64,000 nucleotides of DNA from Knoxdaviesia capensis (Eukaryota; Ascomycota; Sordariomycetes; Microascales; Gondwanamycetaceae): contig LNGK01000005.1 in assembly GCA_001510575.1 (NCBI GenBank), positions 3,658,574 through 3,722,573 of the forward strand. The letters are read 5' to 3'. Both the position numbers and the translations under genes were made by a program. Shown here piece after piece: positions 23,570-35,123 of the stretch; position 1 is the stretch's first letter, and each line of letters starts with the position of its first letter. A model generated the notes under the pieces. The model saw only the letters and a list, made by a program, of their open reading frames with translations. It was not told the origin of the DNA and did not search any database.

Positions 23570-23887
23570 GATCCTGAGCAATCGGGAGGTGTGCAAAGAG
23601 AAAAGAAAACCAATGGAGGCGGGACAGAAGCGTACAGCACTGTCGCTTGCCAGTTGCTGGCGTAAGGGTGATCTGAGAAGTTTCAAAAGCCTATCTCTTA
23701 TGCACACAGGTCACACGAAGAAACGGCGAAATTTAGGGTATGCGTTTATAGCTGTGGACTCGCTTTATGCTTTTGAATTGTGAAGATGAAAATGTTTGGA
23801 TGAAGAAAAAAATGTGCAATTGGAAAACCTCAAAAAAAAAAAAAAAGATATCAGATAAGATATGCCTATCGATAACCGGCTATAATC

Positions 23888-23902
23888 AGCACGTGACGTG
23901 CT
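23888..23902. promoter_or_regulatory. Perfect dyad AGCACGT-G-ACGTGCT in the Pol I subunit promoter
   Basis: The 15-bp dyad has seven-base arms and a one-base centre. It overlaps the E-box CACGTG and the bZIP-type TGACGTG. It lies about 320 bp upstream of the Rpa135 ATG. Confidence 0.6.
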
Positions 23903-23947
23903 GGTTCTGGTGGGGTAGCTCCACGTCTTTTGGGGAAACAGTCAGGC

Positions 23948-23960
23948 TTAGGGTTAGGGT
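23948..23960 (+). promoter_or_regulatory. Double TTAGGG box upstream of the Pol I subunit gene
   Basis: The sequence TTAGGGTTAGGGT lies about 380 bp upstream of the Rpa135 ATG and 45 bp from the E-box dyad. It is on the strand opposite to transcription. Confidence 0.5.
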
Positions 23961-26900
23961 CCTGGAAATGCTTCCAGTCCACATCACTTCCACATCCTTT
24001 CCCACCATTGTGACCCATCCGTTAAGGCCATGAGGTTGCGTGATTCCAGACAATATTATACATGAACCTACAAGGGGATTTGGCCTCTTAATGTCCACTT
24101 ACCCCGAGATAACAAGTAATGGGGGATTGTGAAGGTTGAAACCCCGCGGTCTCCGGAACACCAATTTAGCCACAAACTATTGCATGTGATGGTTTCGATG
24201 GCATAGAGCGAAGGTGTCTGTCCTAGTGAGGACGTTAGAAGTCTATATTCGGAGTACTACATGGCATACTTTTCGGAGAGGAAGCACTAAAAGACGAGAA
24301 TCATACCCACCAACCAACCCACCACTGAACTCCCCGTTGAACCATTCTCAAATCCAGCCGGAGCATCCCCAGTCGGGTCTAGGCGCCGTGTTCCCCGTCC
24401 AGGGTCAAGCTTTGGGAAAAGGGCTGACCAACCAGAAGCGCGGTCTTCATCGAAAATCCATTTTGGGCAGTGCGGAGGGTCCCCAAGTGCGGGCGGCGGC
24501 CTCTCTCTGTCTCGTTTATCCCGCCCAGAGCTTCCTGGTGACGGGTGGAGGGACTTCCCGGCACACACTCTTTGACCTTATAGACAGGACCCATTAGCTC
24601 TTCCTTGACGACCTGGTTCGGATAAGCAGGCCGCGGTGTGAACTCAGACCATCATCCACGAGACCCGTTTCTTCAACAACCAGTTTGTCTGCTAACTGCT
24701 TGCTCTTTACCGCCACAGAATCGGCTGGTGGTCAGACCAGATACAGCACCTTGCTGGAAGTTCCTTTTCTTCCGTGCGCATTGTGGCCCTGGGAGCGCTA
24801 ATGCCTTTCGATACCTAGGCACATAATTTGGGATTGGAGAACTTGTCACCAAAGTGGCGTCAAATAAGTCACATTTCGACAGGCAATGTGAGATTATATT
24901 TTCTGATCCGGGGGGTCCAAGATTGTTGAAAGAAATCATCAGCACTAGTTATGGCTGCTTGCTGTGTAAATCATTCTCAAACATGCTGGTTTCCACCCCT
25001 GTTTGCCTCATACAGCATTTCCTCTTTTCTGTCTCAAGAATGAGAAACGGTTTGTCTAGAGCAAAGCCAACAGACACAGAGTATTTCTCTTCACCGAGGA
25101 AACCCACATTCAAGTAGCAAACGAGAATCTTAACTCATAGACCCCAATCAGGAACTAGGCTTGCTTGCTATTATTGAGGAGGGTGGGAAGAACGGTGTGC
25201 CATCCATGCCAGATGCAGCCTTCCTCATGACTGTCAATAGGACTTCGCTTGTGTGGGTGTCCATATCTAAGCAGAGATATCACATTTCACAGTGCAGGAA
25301 GTGAGAGAATATAACGATACTATTCCTAGGATATACTAGATTGAAATGCAAGAGACAATGGATACAAGCCGAAAATGATACTGTAAGGACGTTTAAGTCC
25401 CCAGGAAAGCAGACCAGTCTAACCAATCCTACACTACCACTGCCAGGACTGTGCATATATGTACGAGTACATCCAGTACCGACATAAGGTACTTTCTCCG
25501 GGTAGCTACAGGAGGCTATTGCAGGCGGCATGGATATCTGTAATGTACATGTACGTCCATGCCAGATTCCTGCATCTTTCATAGGCTGGAGAGGCGGATG
25601 TGAAACCAACCATAGGCATGATGCTCTTGACAAACAAGCAGCTCGAAAAGAGACGGCAGTGAGATGATGTACTTCAGAGGGGCGGATGCAATGGAGCGTT
25701 ACATTCCTTGGTGGTGCATGCAGCAGAAAAGACGAAATTGGAGCACCGGGTTCACGCACGGGTTATTTTTGGGTTCCTGTATCCTTTTGGAGCATTCCTC
25801 TGATGAAAGAATCGGCCTGTAATCTGCAACCTTCCAGTTCCGGTTTGCAGAATCTCGTTGATGGAAGTTGAGAGCTCTCCCGTTGGAACTTACAGGTCTA
25901 GGGCCACAAAGCCCTCCGGGGTCCTACGGCGAAGATTTATTCAAGAGGTGTCTCATCTTTGCACTTTGACTGTCAGACGACCTGTCGATATGTCCCGTGA
26001 AGGCGCTTCTTCGTTATCACACCGCTCTTGTGCCGTCTGGGTTTGCCTGGCTTCACCATCTGGGGCTGGCGTTTGCTCTATTTGCTTGTATCAGAACGAA
26101 TAGGGCTATTTCCCGAGACGCTTTGCCCCCCGAAAAATCACATCAATCCTGGATTCTGGCTGTCACCATTTTCTTCGGGGACTGACTCTGCGCTTTGGCT
26201 TTTCAGATATAGACTTCTCTCGCGAAATGTCTAAAATAAAGCTGGGAACTAGTCGGGGTTGAAATGATACATCGGCTATTGTAGTTACTTACAGGTTGCT
26301 TAGATCCCAACTAATCTCAGAGCTGAGCATAGTAGCTTATAATATGGCCAACTTATATATCATATATCAAAAGACATCAACCGAGCTGTAATTCGGCACC
26401 CATAGCGGCTATTGTCTCCTAGTAAACGAATTAGTTTGCAATCCATTCCTCGCTCTAAACTAGTTAAGTTGATCACCTAGTCTTTGTTGTGCTAAATTGG
26501 TCTAGTATATTGGAATTTAAAACAGGAACGGGTGCTGAAAAGCAAGTAACAACACAACAGCAAACTCGGGTTGACGGCTTCACGATTTGATACCGTTCCA
26601 GGGATCTCTTCTGCTGTGACGGGCGGGCGTTACGCTTGTCAAGGTCCCTGGTCCGTGCCGGTCTTCGATCAATCCGGGGGTTGACAAACGGGGAAGAGAC
26701 AAGAAAAACTTGTTGGGCGTTTGCTTGAAAAGTTTTCCCCTTCTGGGTCTCTCTTCGCCGTCACGTTTGTCCAGGGGGCTGTTGATGCTTGACAGGGTTT
26801 TCTTTTATTGGTTCTCGGCAATCTCTGGAGCTTAATAGGCTGATGGAAACCTGTTCGGTTTAGGTCAACTGAGGAAAATGAACATCACAACCGGGGTTGA

Positions 26901-28131
26901 TGGGGGGTGATATTGGTCTAGTACGTCTTGTACAGTAGTATCATCACCAACTTGCCTGGTCGGTGCACTACCGCAACAGTGTGTGGCTGAACACATGGGG
27001 TGGGACGGACCAAAGCTTGGATGAAGGCACGGTCCTGTAACACCGAAGCCCGGACTTTTCATCTGATATAGGTTTTCCCCCTTCCCCTACGCCCAACAGA
27101 AAATCTTGTGAAGCGAAGGGTGGTGCGCGCGGGCAACGGCCCCAAACGGAATCGCAAACGACCTGTAACAAGTGGCCAGCCGAATGTGGGTGGTGGCACT
27201 GTTCAGGCATGGTCCGGTCGTACTGGATATGCTCCGTGGTGGTCAGCATTTGCTCTCTTCTCGATGATATCTCTGGAACCTCGTCATGACGTTGGGCTGG
27301 GGGGAGACTATGCAAGATCTGCTTCCAATACTGTTAAAAGGGAAGGGAATGCTTCTTTCTGTTTCCATCAAATGCATACAGTATGCTCATGCGTAGGATT
27401 GTTTGAGCCCATTCCTCAGCCCTCTCTCGCTTCAGTAAGGACAATGTCTCAAGAGTGGCCGTTTTCAGGGCCAGTGACACGGTTGAGCCCCCCTTTCAAA
27501 TCAGACGCCAGAACCCACTCACGGAAACCATGATAAGATGAATGAGATAGGCAGACAAGATAGAGGGATCAGAGAGCTTTGAGAGTGAGCGAGAGAGGGC
27601 GAATCTGACGCAGCCAGACAAGGTATGAGAGCAAATGATTACACGCCCGCCCATAGGTACCATAAGCGCTCAGCATCACAGAGCGGTGGAAAATGGAAAA
27701 GTGTCTTCCTTGCCAGGGCTCATTATGGGCGCTACAGAGCCCAAACTCTCCACCCTGAACCCCAGCGCATATGCGCTTAACTCTGTGACCTGTTTAAGAT
27801 GCCTCCAAAGCCCCGACTTCCGGTGCTTGCTGGACCTGATTTCAAGTCAGCCCTGGGATTCCTCCACACTTTTGCTCATGTTTCATTCTGGCCATCTGTC
27901 AGTGGTTCCTGGCTCCTTCCCTATACGCAAGTGCTGCTTCCTTCCTCTGGTTTGCTCTCCAGCCCTGATTCTTTACCCAACCCTTTTTTCATCTCTCGCT
28001 AACCCCTTATACTCGTTTAAAGCATATCTTGCACCTTCCGCCCACTCAATATCTCCTCTCCTCCTCTTTATTATTCATCAACCCATTCTTCATTTTCCTC
28101 CTGCTCTTCTGGGTCTCCGTCTTCGTCTTCT

Positions 28132-28163
<32 letters not shown>

Positions 28164-29153
28164 TCCAATCTATATATTTCTCTCTCTTCCTACTCTTCAC
28201 CTCTCAACCTAGACATCACAGCTTTCAAGCCTTTTAGAATCTCTTCCAACCTTACACCGACAGTGTCCAAACCCCCGAATATCTATCAGATCTTACTCCG
28301 CTTCATATGTCCTGTCATTTCCCGTTCTCCATATAACGCCGCCGCTGCTACCACTGCTTCACACCTGCATCTCTCAGTTCTCACTCGGCTTCTCTTCGTT
28401 CTTTGTGGGCTCATATATCATCTATCTCGAGCCTCTCCTCCGTCCGTTCGCCAGTTTTTCTTTTCTCTAGTCATATACTCTTCCGTCCTCTCAGCTTTTG
28501 GTTCTTTGGGCTGCTATCTCCTCCTTCACGCCACTCGAATCCCAGAGCCTCCCAGCACGGATAATACCTTCAACTTCTGTGCGCCGGCCTTTTGTCAATG
28601 CTCCACTAAACGCCTCTCTCGATCTCAGTCCCTCCTAAATCTTCTCTCCTGGACTTCTGGGCTAGCACGACAAGCCAGCTTGGTTCCACCAAAGAACTAA
28701 CCAGGAAAGACATCCCGCAGCTATTCTTGAAGGAACAATTTCAACCCACCCTTATTATTAGGTCCCTGTTATAGTGGATTTTTTTTCTTTATAGAACATC
28801 TTCATTTCACCTACTTCCTGGCGCTTGCTGGTCTTTTCTTCGCTGTATTTCTTCCTTTCCATTCCGCCCCTTCCACTAGATAATCTATCCGTTCGCGAGC
28901 CGATCTCGCCTATATCTTCTTTCTATTTTTCCCTGCGCTTTTTTTCTCTTCCTTTCTTCGTCTGCCAACATCGTCCTTCCTACTCTATCCGACGTTATAC
29001 TTTCCTCCCACCTGTCTTGTCACCGTCTTTCGTCCTCCGTTTGTTGCTCGGACTGAGAGACCTTGGCGATCTCTAGTCCATCTTGCGCAAGCCCACCTGA
29101 CAAAGCATCACCGCCATCCAAGCCGAGACCCCATTCCCAGAATCTTGCCAGCC

Positions 29154-30813
29154 ATGGCGACCTTATTCAGGCAGATGTACGAGTGGTTGATGCGAACATT
29201 TTGGTAGGTTTTAACTTCATAACTTCAGCTTCCCCGCGCACCATACAAACTGCATCTTCGAGAAGAGCGGAAAACCACCCTCAGAATCTGGTTCCATCTG
29301 GCCACCCGCACACCCCGCGCAAGGATGAACCCAGCGCACAATATTAGAATCCTGGATATCAGCATCATCACCTTTATCTACACCCCCCCACCATGGCCAA
29401 ACTCTCAAGAGCTGTTGCGACAATGTCTTCACGGACCTTCAAACAAGGTTTTCTTGCAATAGAGCAGCGTGATGGTCACAAGAAGTCAAGTCAAGTCAAA
29501 AGAAAAAGTTTTTCCTACCAAGATTGATTTCTTGACCGTCCTTCAAGTGGGCACCAGCTTCCCAAGCCTACCACCACCACGGAGCTTTGATATAGCATAC
29601 ACCATTTCTTTAAGATGATATCCGTGATGCCTCATTCGTTTCTAAGATATATATATTTCTCGATTGCTGACCTGATTTGCGACCGCCCTTACGCTGCTCC
29701 GTCATGGTAGGGCTACTGAAATGGACGTCACGATGATCGGTCTTCACGATGCCGGAAAGACTTCTCTTCTCAGAGTGTTAGCTGTGAGTTCCCTCCCTCG
29801 AACGTAGTAAGAAGAATATCGACCTGGGGGTTTCTTTCCAAGATGTGCCAGTTTTGCTAATCATAACTTTGTCTCGTGGTATATTAGGGCGGCGAGTTCG
29901 CAATCGAGTAAGATCTTCTTCCCCGCATATTCTCGACCCCTCCTCGCATTTTACAAGATCGCAAACCATGATCCGTTTCGATACGCTCGGGATTCCCTCA
30001 TACATAGAGATTCGACTGTCCTGCTTGCGATCTAGATTCTTTGGACCGAGTCTGGAGATATAATACATCGATTTAGCGAGCTCGGCGACACAGGTGTTGA
30101 TTTGGCGCAATGCGATTTCGGGAATACTGGGTGACTGGTGATGTGGTTCTGCCTTTGCGGATCATTGCTGCGATTGATGGTGCACGACCAACATTCGCAA
30201 AGGTGATCAGCAATGGTTGCAACCGCATCGTCTGTCATTCGGAATTCTCAGCTCGTTGCCCTCTGTCGCATTATCTCCCGGGATGAATCTCGACGGCTCG
30301 TTCGGTCGCGCGACTCGTTTATTGTTAATGCTCTCCTGTTAGACAAGGCACTTCTCAAACGCTAACATAAGAACTGGAATTCCTCTCATCTTTTTTGTCT
30401 GATATAGCTCCATCCCGACAGTAGGTTTCAATATGAAGAAACTGCAGCGTGGGCACGTTACACTAAAGTGCTGGGATATCGGCGGCCAGCCTCGGTTTCG
30501 GACCATGTGGGAACGGTATTGCCGTGACGTGAGCGCCATCCTGTTTATCGTCGACATTTCGAACACGTCCCAACTCGATGTCGCCCGTGAAGAACTGCAT
30601 GCGCTCATGAGCAGACCTGCTCTCCGGGGAATTCCTCTTTTGGTTCTGGGAAACAAGTGGGATCTGCCGCACCGATTAACCGTCGACGAGCTGATCGATG
30701 CTCTGGCCCTTAGCGAAATCAACCATCGGGAAGTGTGTTGCTACGCCATCAGCGCCAAGGAGGAATATAACCTGGAAGCACTGATACAGTGGCTGATGAG
30801 ATGGGCGCGGTAA
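29154..30813 (+). CDS. arl8: ADP-ribosylation factor-like GTPase Arl8
   Basis: Four exons, 29154-29203, 29711-29783, 29888-29907 (20 nt) and 30408-30813, encode 182 aa; Arl8 proteins elsewhere have 186. The N-terminal helix reads MATLFRQMYEWLMRTFW and has no glycine at position 2, so like Arl8 it should be N-acetylated rather than myristoylated. G-motifs are GLHDAGKTS (P-loop), IPTVGFNM (switch I threonine), WDIGGQPRFRTMWERYC (switch II), NKWD and SAK. The FRTMWERYCR string and the CCYAIS segment are specific to Arl8. The family places lysosomes and vacuole-bound or secretory carriers on kinesin and tethers. Introns 1 and 3 are about 507 and 500 nt, very long for this genome, and the third exon is a micro-exon, so the gene is easy to mispredict from its last exon alone. 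Confidence 0.93.
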
Positions 30814-32666
30814 ACCTGCTGCTGCTGCACCCCTACCCCTCGCCACCCTTGGGGCTACACCGACCGACACCCTCGGCTGTTCTTCGTCAGTTTCTTTTGA
30901 TTGTGCGTTTGGATATTTGCACGTTTTCATTGCGTCGACTTTTTTTTTTTTCCTGGACTCTCCCCTTGTGTCAGTAATGTTTCCTTTCTGCGACTGTTTT
31001 TCTCTTTTCGTTTCATTTCTCGCTCTCCTTCTTTCCCCCCTCCGGCTTCAATATGGTGGTGTTCCAGAAGTTTTCAAGAGTCGACAATGCCCTCCCTCTT
31101 GCCTGATGCCGTCCGCTTGAGATTCCTGATTTCCGATATCTTCTGGCCCATCGTTGTCGCAGGAGTTGTCCAAAACAACAGCACCCAGAACCGCTCTAGC
31201 GCATGCCTGGCTACCTCAAACATGGCGTATCACGATGGTTCCGTTCCCTTTCGGATGTCTCGCTTTGGGTTGTGAAGTGAGAGGGGAGAAACGAGCCAGG
31301 ACGGTGTCACGGAGATATAAGAAGCAGGAAACAACCGTGGTACAAGAAAGTGCGCCAAAGGGGGTACATGCAGCGTTTCGCCAGATCTGATCCGATAATC
31401 GAGATCGGACCTTTCTTGTCTTCCCTTGCCACGCGTTCTTCTTCCGGATTATGCCTGGCTGTCTGTCTGTCCGTGCGTGGGTGTGAGGCGTCGGTTCTTT
31501 TCAAGGCCCTAGGCCGTTTTGTTTGGCTGCCATATCGGCTCGCATTCGCATTGTGGAAATCGGCAAAGCTCGGCTGTGTCCTGTGGTGTGTTGTTGGAAC
31601 TGGCGCCCTTGTTGTCGTCGTCTCGTTGTGCCATTCCAGCCTCCACCATAACTCGATCGGCCTCCTTTGACATGTCGCTTCCGAGCTCCGGGAACCAACT
31701 ACTCAACACCTGTGGAGCTTCTTGACACCGGATGTTCTGGTTGCATGGCCATGGACGATATCGCAGTGGTTGCACAAATCGAAGATGCGGTCTCTTCACA
31801 ATCAGGAAATCAAACCTTTCGGCAGATGGCAAACTGGCATCACTATGTCCACGGCAAGCCAACACTGCCATCGATGGCCTTCCCAGGGCCTCACCTTTCT
31901 CTCGCCCCGCACGACATTTCGCCAGTTTCGGCAATTGTTTCGCCCAGTTTTTTGTCTTTGTTGATTTCTCCTTTTCGGCCCGTAAACTGGTGGTCATGGC
32001 CGAGACGCATACCCCTCCCCTTGGGTATACTCTTAACCTCACACTTGTTGAGCGGAAGCGAGACCTGGGTGAGAGAGAGAGAGGGCCGTTGTTTGTGGGT
32101 TCGTGTGTTTGGCCAAGTTCGTGTGTTCCTGTCTTGCTTGGGGTGTTCTCGACCATGTCCTGCGCCAGCCATGTGTTGTGTCGTTGTGGTTTTCCTGGAT
32201 AAAACTTATCTCCAGTCTTGTTTCTTCGGTTTTATTGCCTTTCCCTTACCTTGGATTGTCTTCTTCAGATTTCCTCAACCTTCCCTTTCTCTTTTCCTCC
32301 CCAGCACCTGTTCCGTTCACGTCACGTTTTCTTCTTGTTTTCTGTTCACGGCCCCCCTCTGTTCAACCCTCCCATGATATATCTGGGGACTGCTGGCAAC
32401 GGCACTGAGATGTTTTTGACTTGATATATCTCCCTTCTCTCACGAGGATCATGAAGATGGAAAGTTAGGATGCGTTCTTTTGTGTTTTCTTTTTTGATTC
32501 GATTTCTTCTTCGATTTTTTTTGCATTGCTTATTTTGACCAGCTCGTATCTTGGATGAATAAACCTGTGTGTTCTTGATAGTAGGCCGCCGGTGCCGTTG
32601 GCAGAAGGCTTGAATGGGTGCATATGTGTTCACTGGAGCAAGCAGTGCTGAACAAGTGGTGGGGTG

Positions 32667-32716
32667 GGGACCATTAGGGTTGGAGAATGATGCTAGGGTC
32701 TGGGACCATTAGGGTT
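32667..32716 (+). repeat. Direct repeat GGGACCATTAGGGTT, period 35 bp
   Basis: Two identical 15-bp copies (32667-32681 and 32702-32716) each contain TTAGGG, with TGCTAGGGT between them. Confidence 0.8.
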
Positions 32717-32796
32717 TAGATGGAGGGGTCAATCGGGTGTCGATGACTGGAGGTAGAAAACACTGGTCTCGGGCGTGATTCCTATGGTTCAGTTCA

Positions 32797-33054
32797 GTGA
32801 ATATAACAGGTCTCAATTCACCCAATGCCGGAGCAGCATTCGTCGAGGCGGAATTCAGTGCGGGTGGAAATCCAGTACCGGAGATGCGCGAGGATTTGTT
32901 GGTGATCGACACGGTGATCGCGGATCCAAGATTTGGGTGTTCACGGAAACCGGGCTTGGAGATCAACGAGAATATGATCGCAGGAGATAAGGAGCAGACA
33001 ATTGACCTACGATCAATCCAGATGGGCAAAGTCAAGCGAAAGAGCAAAGCTTGA
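32797..33054 (+). other. Unassigned small open frame, 85 codons
   Basis: It starts MNITGLNSPNAGAAFVEAEF and ends with a basic tail (MGKVKRKSKA). Composition is balanced, unlike the low-complexity frames nearby, but the opposite strand is also open over the same stretch (32709-33047). I recognise no domain and see no neighbour that suggests a role. It may be a small gene, a decayed fragment, or chance. Confidence 0.2.
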
Positions 33055-35123
33055 GGAAAGGTGAAAAAGCCAGTCAGTCCATGCCAGTGGAGAGAACAGC
33101 ATCAACAGGCCCAACCAGCAAAGACAGGCAAAGATGGGACGGAATTGGACAAAAAACGAGAAAGGCAGAGTTCAAAAAATGGGCAGAAACCACGACCAAC
33201 CGATATATAAACACAGAAAAGGGAAAAAATTCAAGAGGAAGAGAGAGCAGCCACTTGTGATCGTGGGATGGGGGCACATAAAAATAGCAGGCGGGTGAGG
33301 GGGGCCCTGGTTTTTTTTTTCTGCCAACGCATCAATGCAGATGCGCGGTTACAGCCCATGTAATGTATCATGTACATACCGCATGTATCAACCCATAATT
33401 GCTGGCATATAGAGAACACAGCAAACAAGCAACGAACACACACCATGGCAGAGGAGTGGGGGGGGGAAACGCAGCATAACAGAGCTCGTCGGACGTATGT
33501 GTGTGCAGCTGGGCTGGGAATTGGCACCCCCTTCTTCCCTTGTGGGATCCAGATGGTGTATGTATTTTTTGGAGGGACTTGAATTGGCGATATTGCGGAC
33601 TGCCAGCGCATCGGTGTAGATTAAGCCGCGGGCCAATATACAATATAATTTTCATCAAGCGTGTATACTCGTAGATGTGAGATCCCATCAGACACACGAA
33701 AATAAAAATAGAAATAAAAAAACCCCCATTCCCGACGTTCCCTCTCTCAGCTTCCATCGAGAGAAATGCGCACACATAGACGGCATGTCTGATGATTCTG
33801 CACTTCTCGGCAGCGACCCACGATGCTACTGGGCCTGTGGCCCCGGGAATATGTGAACGAACAAGAGCTCAAGCACAGAAAGCGAAATCCACTTTCTGCC
33901 AACGCATAGCTTGTCTTGGGGGTCTGACGCACACACGAACATGGCTAGCTGCATGCTCTAAATGCACTTTTTGGTTTGCAGAGCACACTCACCCTCCAAA
34001 AGAAAAAAAATAAAAGAAAAAGAATGAAAAAGAATGAAAAAAGACCGCACGCCAGAGCGCGCTGGATGGATGGCGGCGGGATGAGCGTATGTCGCGATAT
34101 GCCGCTACTCTTTGTCTGGGCCAATCCTGTAGGCTCCTCCAGCCGCGGGCTGCTGTTGGGAAAAAGTGTGCCCCCCCACCTCGGAGCAGTTGCTTGTTGC
34201 GTGTGCATATGAGGCTGGATCTTGGAGATTTTGTGAGGGTTATCGGGATTGGGATAGTGCAAGTATTTCACATCTTCGTAGACAGAGCCTGTGACTGTAA
34301 GAGACACGACCAAAGCGCCAGCTTGAGACACAGACAAACCCCTCCAAGGCTCGTCCAGCATTTGATACACACAGCTTCCCCGCCTTATTGCAGAATAAAA
34401 TACTGAACAGTCCGATTAATATTGCCAGCAGACCAGATCCGGCGACGTTTGTCTAACGTTCTTGACATATTAAACACATGAAGAAGGACGACATGACAAA
34501 AGGAGCCCGAAATACCAGAAACCATGAAGAGGAACACGAAGATATTAAAAGAGACGATGCGGAAACATTTCCCCCCTCCAGATAAATAGAAAGGAAACTG
34601 CCAAACCCGAAGCAGAAAAGTTAACCCTAATGAGCAGGCCAGGAAAATAATTATTGGCACCTGATTGCTCAGGCACCGATTTTACGGCACAAGCTGGCCC
34701 ACGCCGCCACTTCCACGACGGACGAACCGGCCGTTTTTGTTTTGCTTGCGGACGCCGACAAGAACCGTCCGCAGGGTGGAAGAATGACGAAAGAAAGAAG
34801 GGGGGAGGAAGGAAACACGCCATCTATGGTATGTAGAGAGATTAGACGAAAGAAGAGGAAGGGAGGAGAGGGGCAAAGAAGGAGAGAAGCTGCGCTTGGC
34901 GACAGAGACGAGAGAAAGGTCGGGGAAAAGAAAAGACATAAATCACAGGATGGAAAAGTCGGCGTGTTGGATTTCTTGGTTGCGGTACAGGGCGCAAAAA
35001 TATGTATGAGTACGTGAATTATGTATGGTTGGGAGTAGTGAGTGGGCGGGACACTATTCGCTGGGCGGGAGGGAGAACAGAGAAATATGACAATGTGGGC
35101 TGTGCTGCTTATGGCCTGTTTCT

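Larger units (their letters stand above)
23570..29153. other. Divergent intergenic region, 5.6 kb
   Basis: No gene was recognised between the Pol I subunit and Arl8. The left end holds a CACGTGACGTG dyad and a double TTAGGG. A locally A+T-rich stretch full of CTA/TAG words lies at about 26220-26560. From about 27950 to 29150 the plus strand is strongly pyrimidine-rich and runs into the Arl8 start; the 223-codon frame there is low-complexity and not called. Confidence 0.55.
30814..35123. other. Convergent intergenic region, 4.3 kb
   Basis: No known protein is encoded between Arl8 and the phosphatidylinositol synthase. The plus strand is pyrimidine-rich at about 32220-32360 and the minus strand at about 34760-34960, as if extra transcription units start here. 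A 15-bp direct repeat carrying TTAGGG occurs at 32667-32716. The stretch 32770-33060 is open on both strands with protein-like composition. Confidence 0.45.

Noticed and set aside
23690..23708. Sequence resembling the Tn5/Nextera mosaic end (frame reads CIRDR)
   Set aside because: Only a partial match: the central bases differ at two positions and the 3' end differs further. The flanks continue smoothly into the Pol I subunit leader, so I treat it as chance, not adapter contamination.
28029..28700. 223-codon open frame upstream of Arl8
   Set aside because: It is made of Leu, Phe and Ser from a pyrimidine tract that looks like a leader or promoter region.
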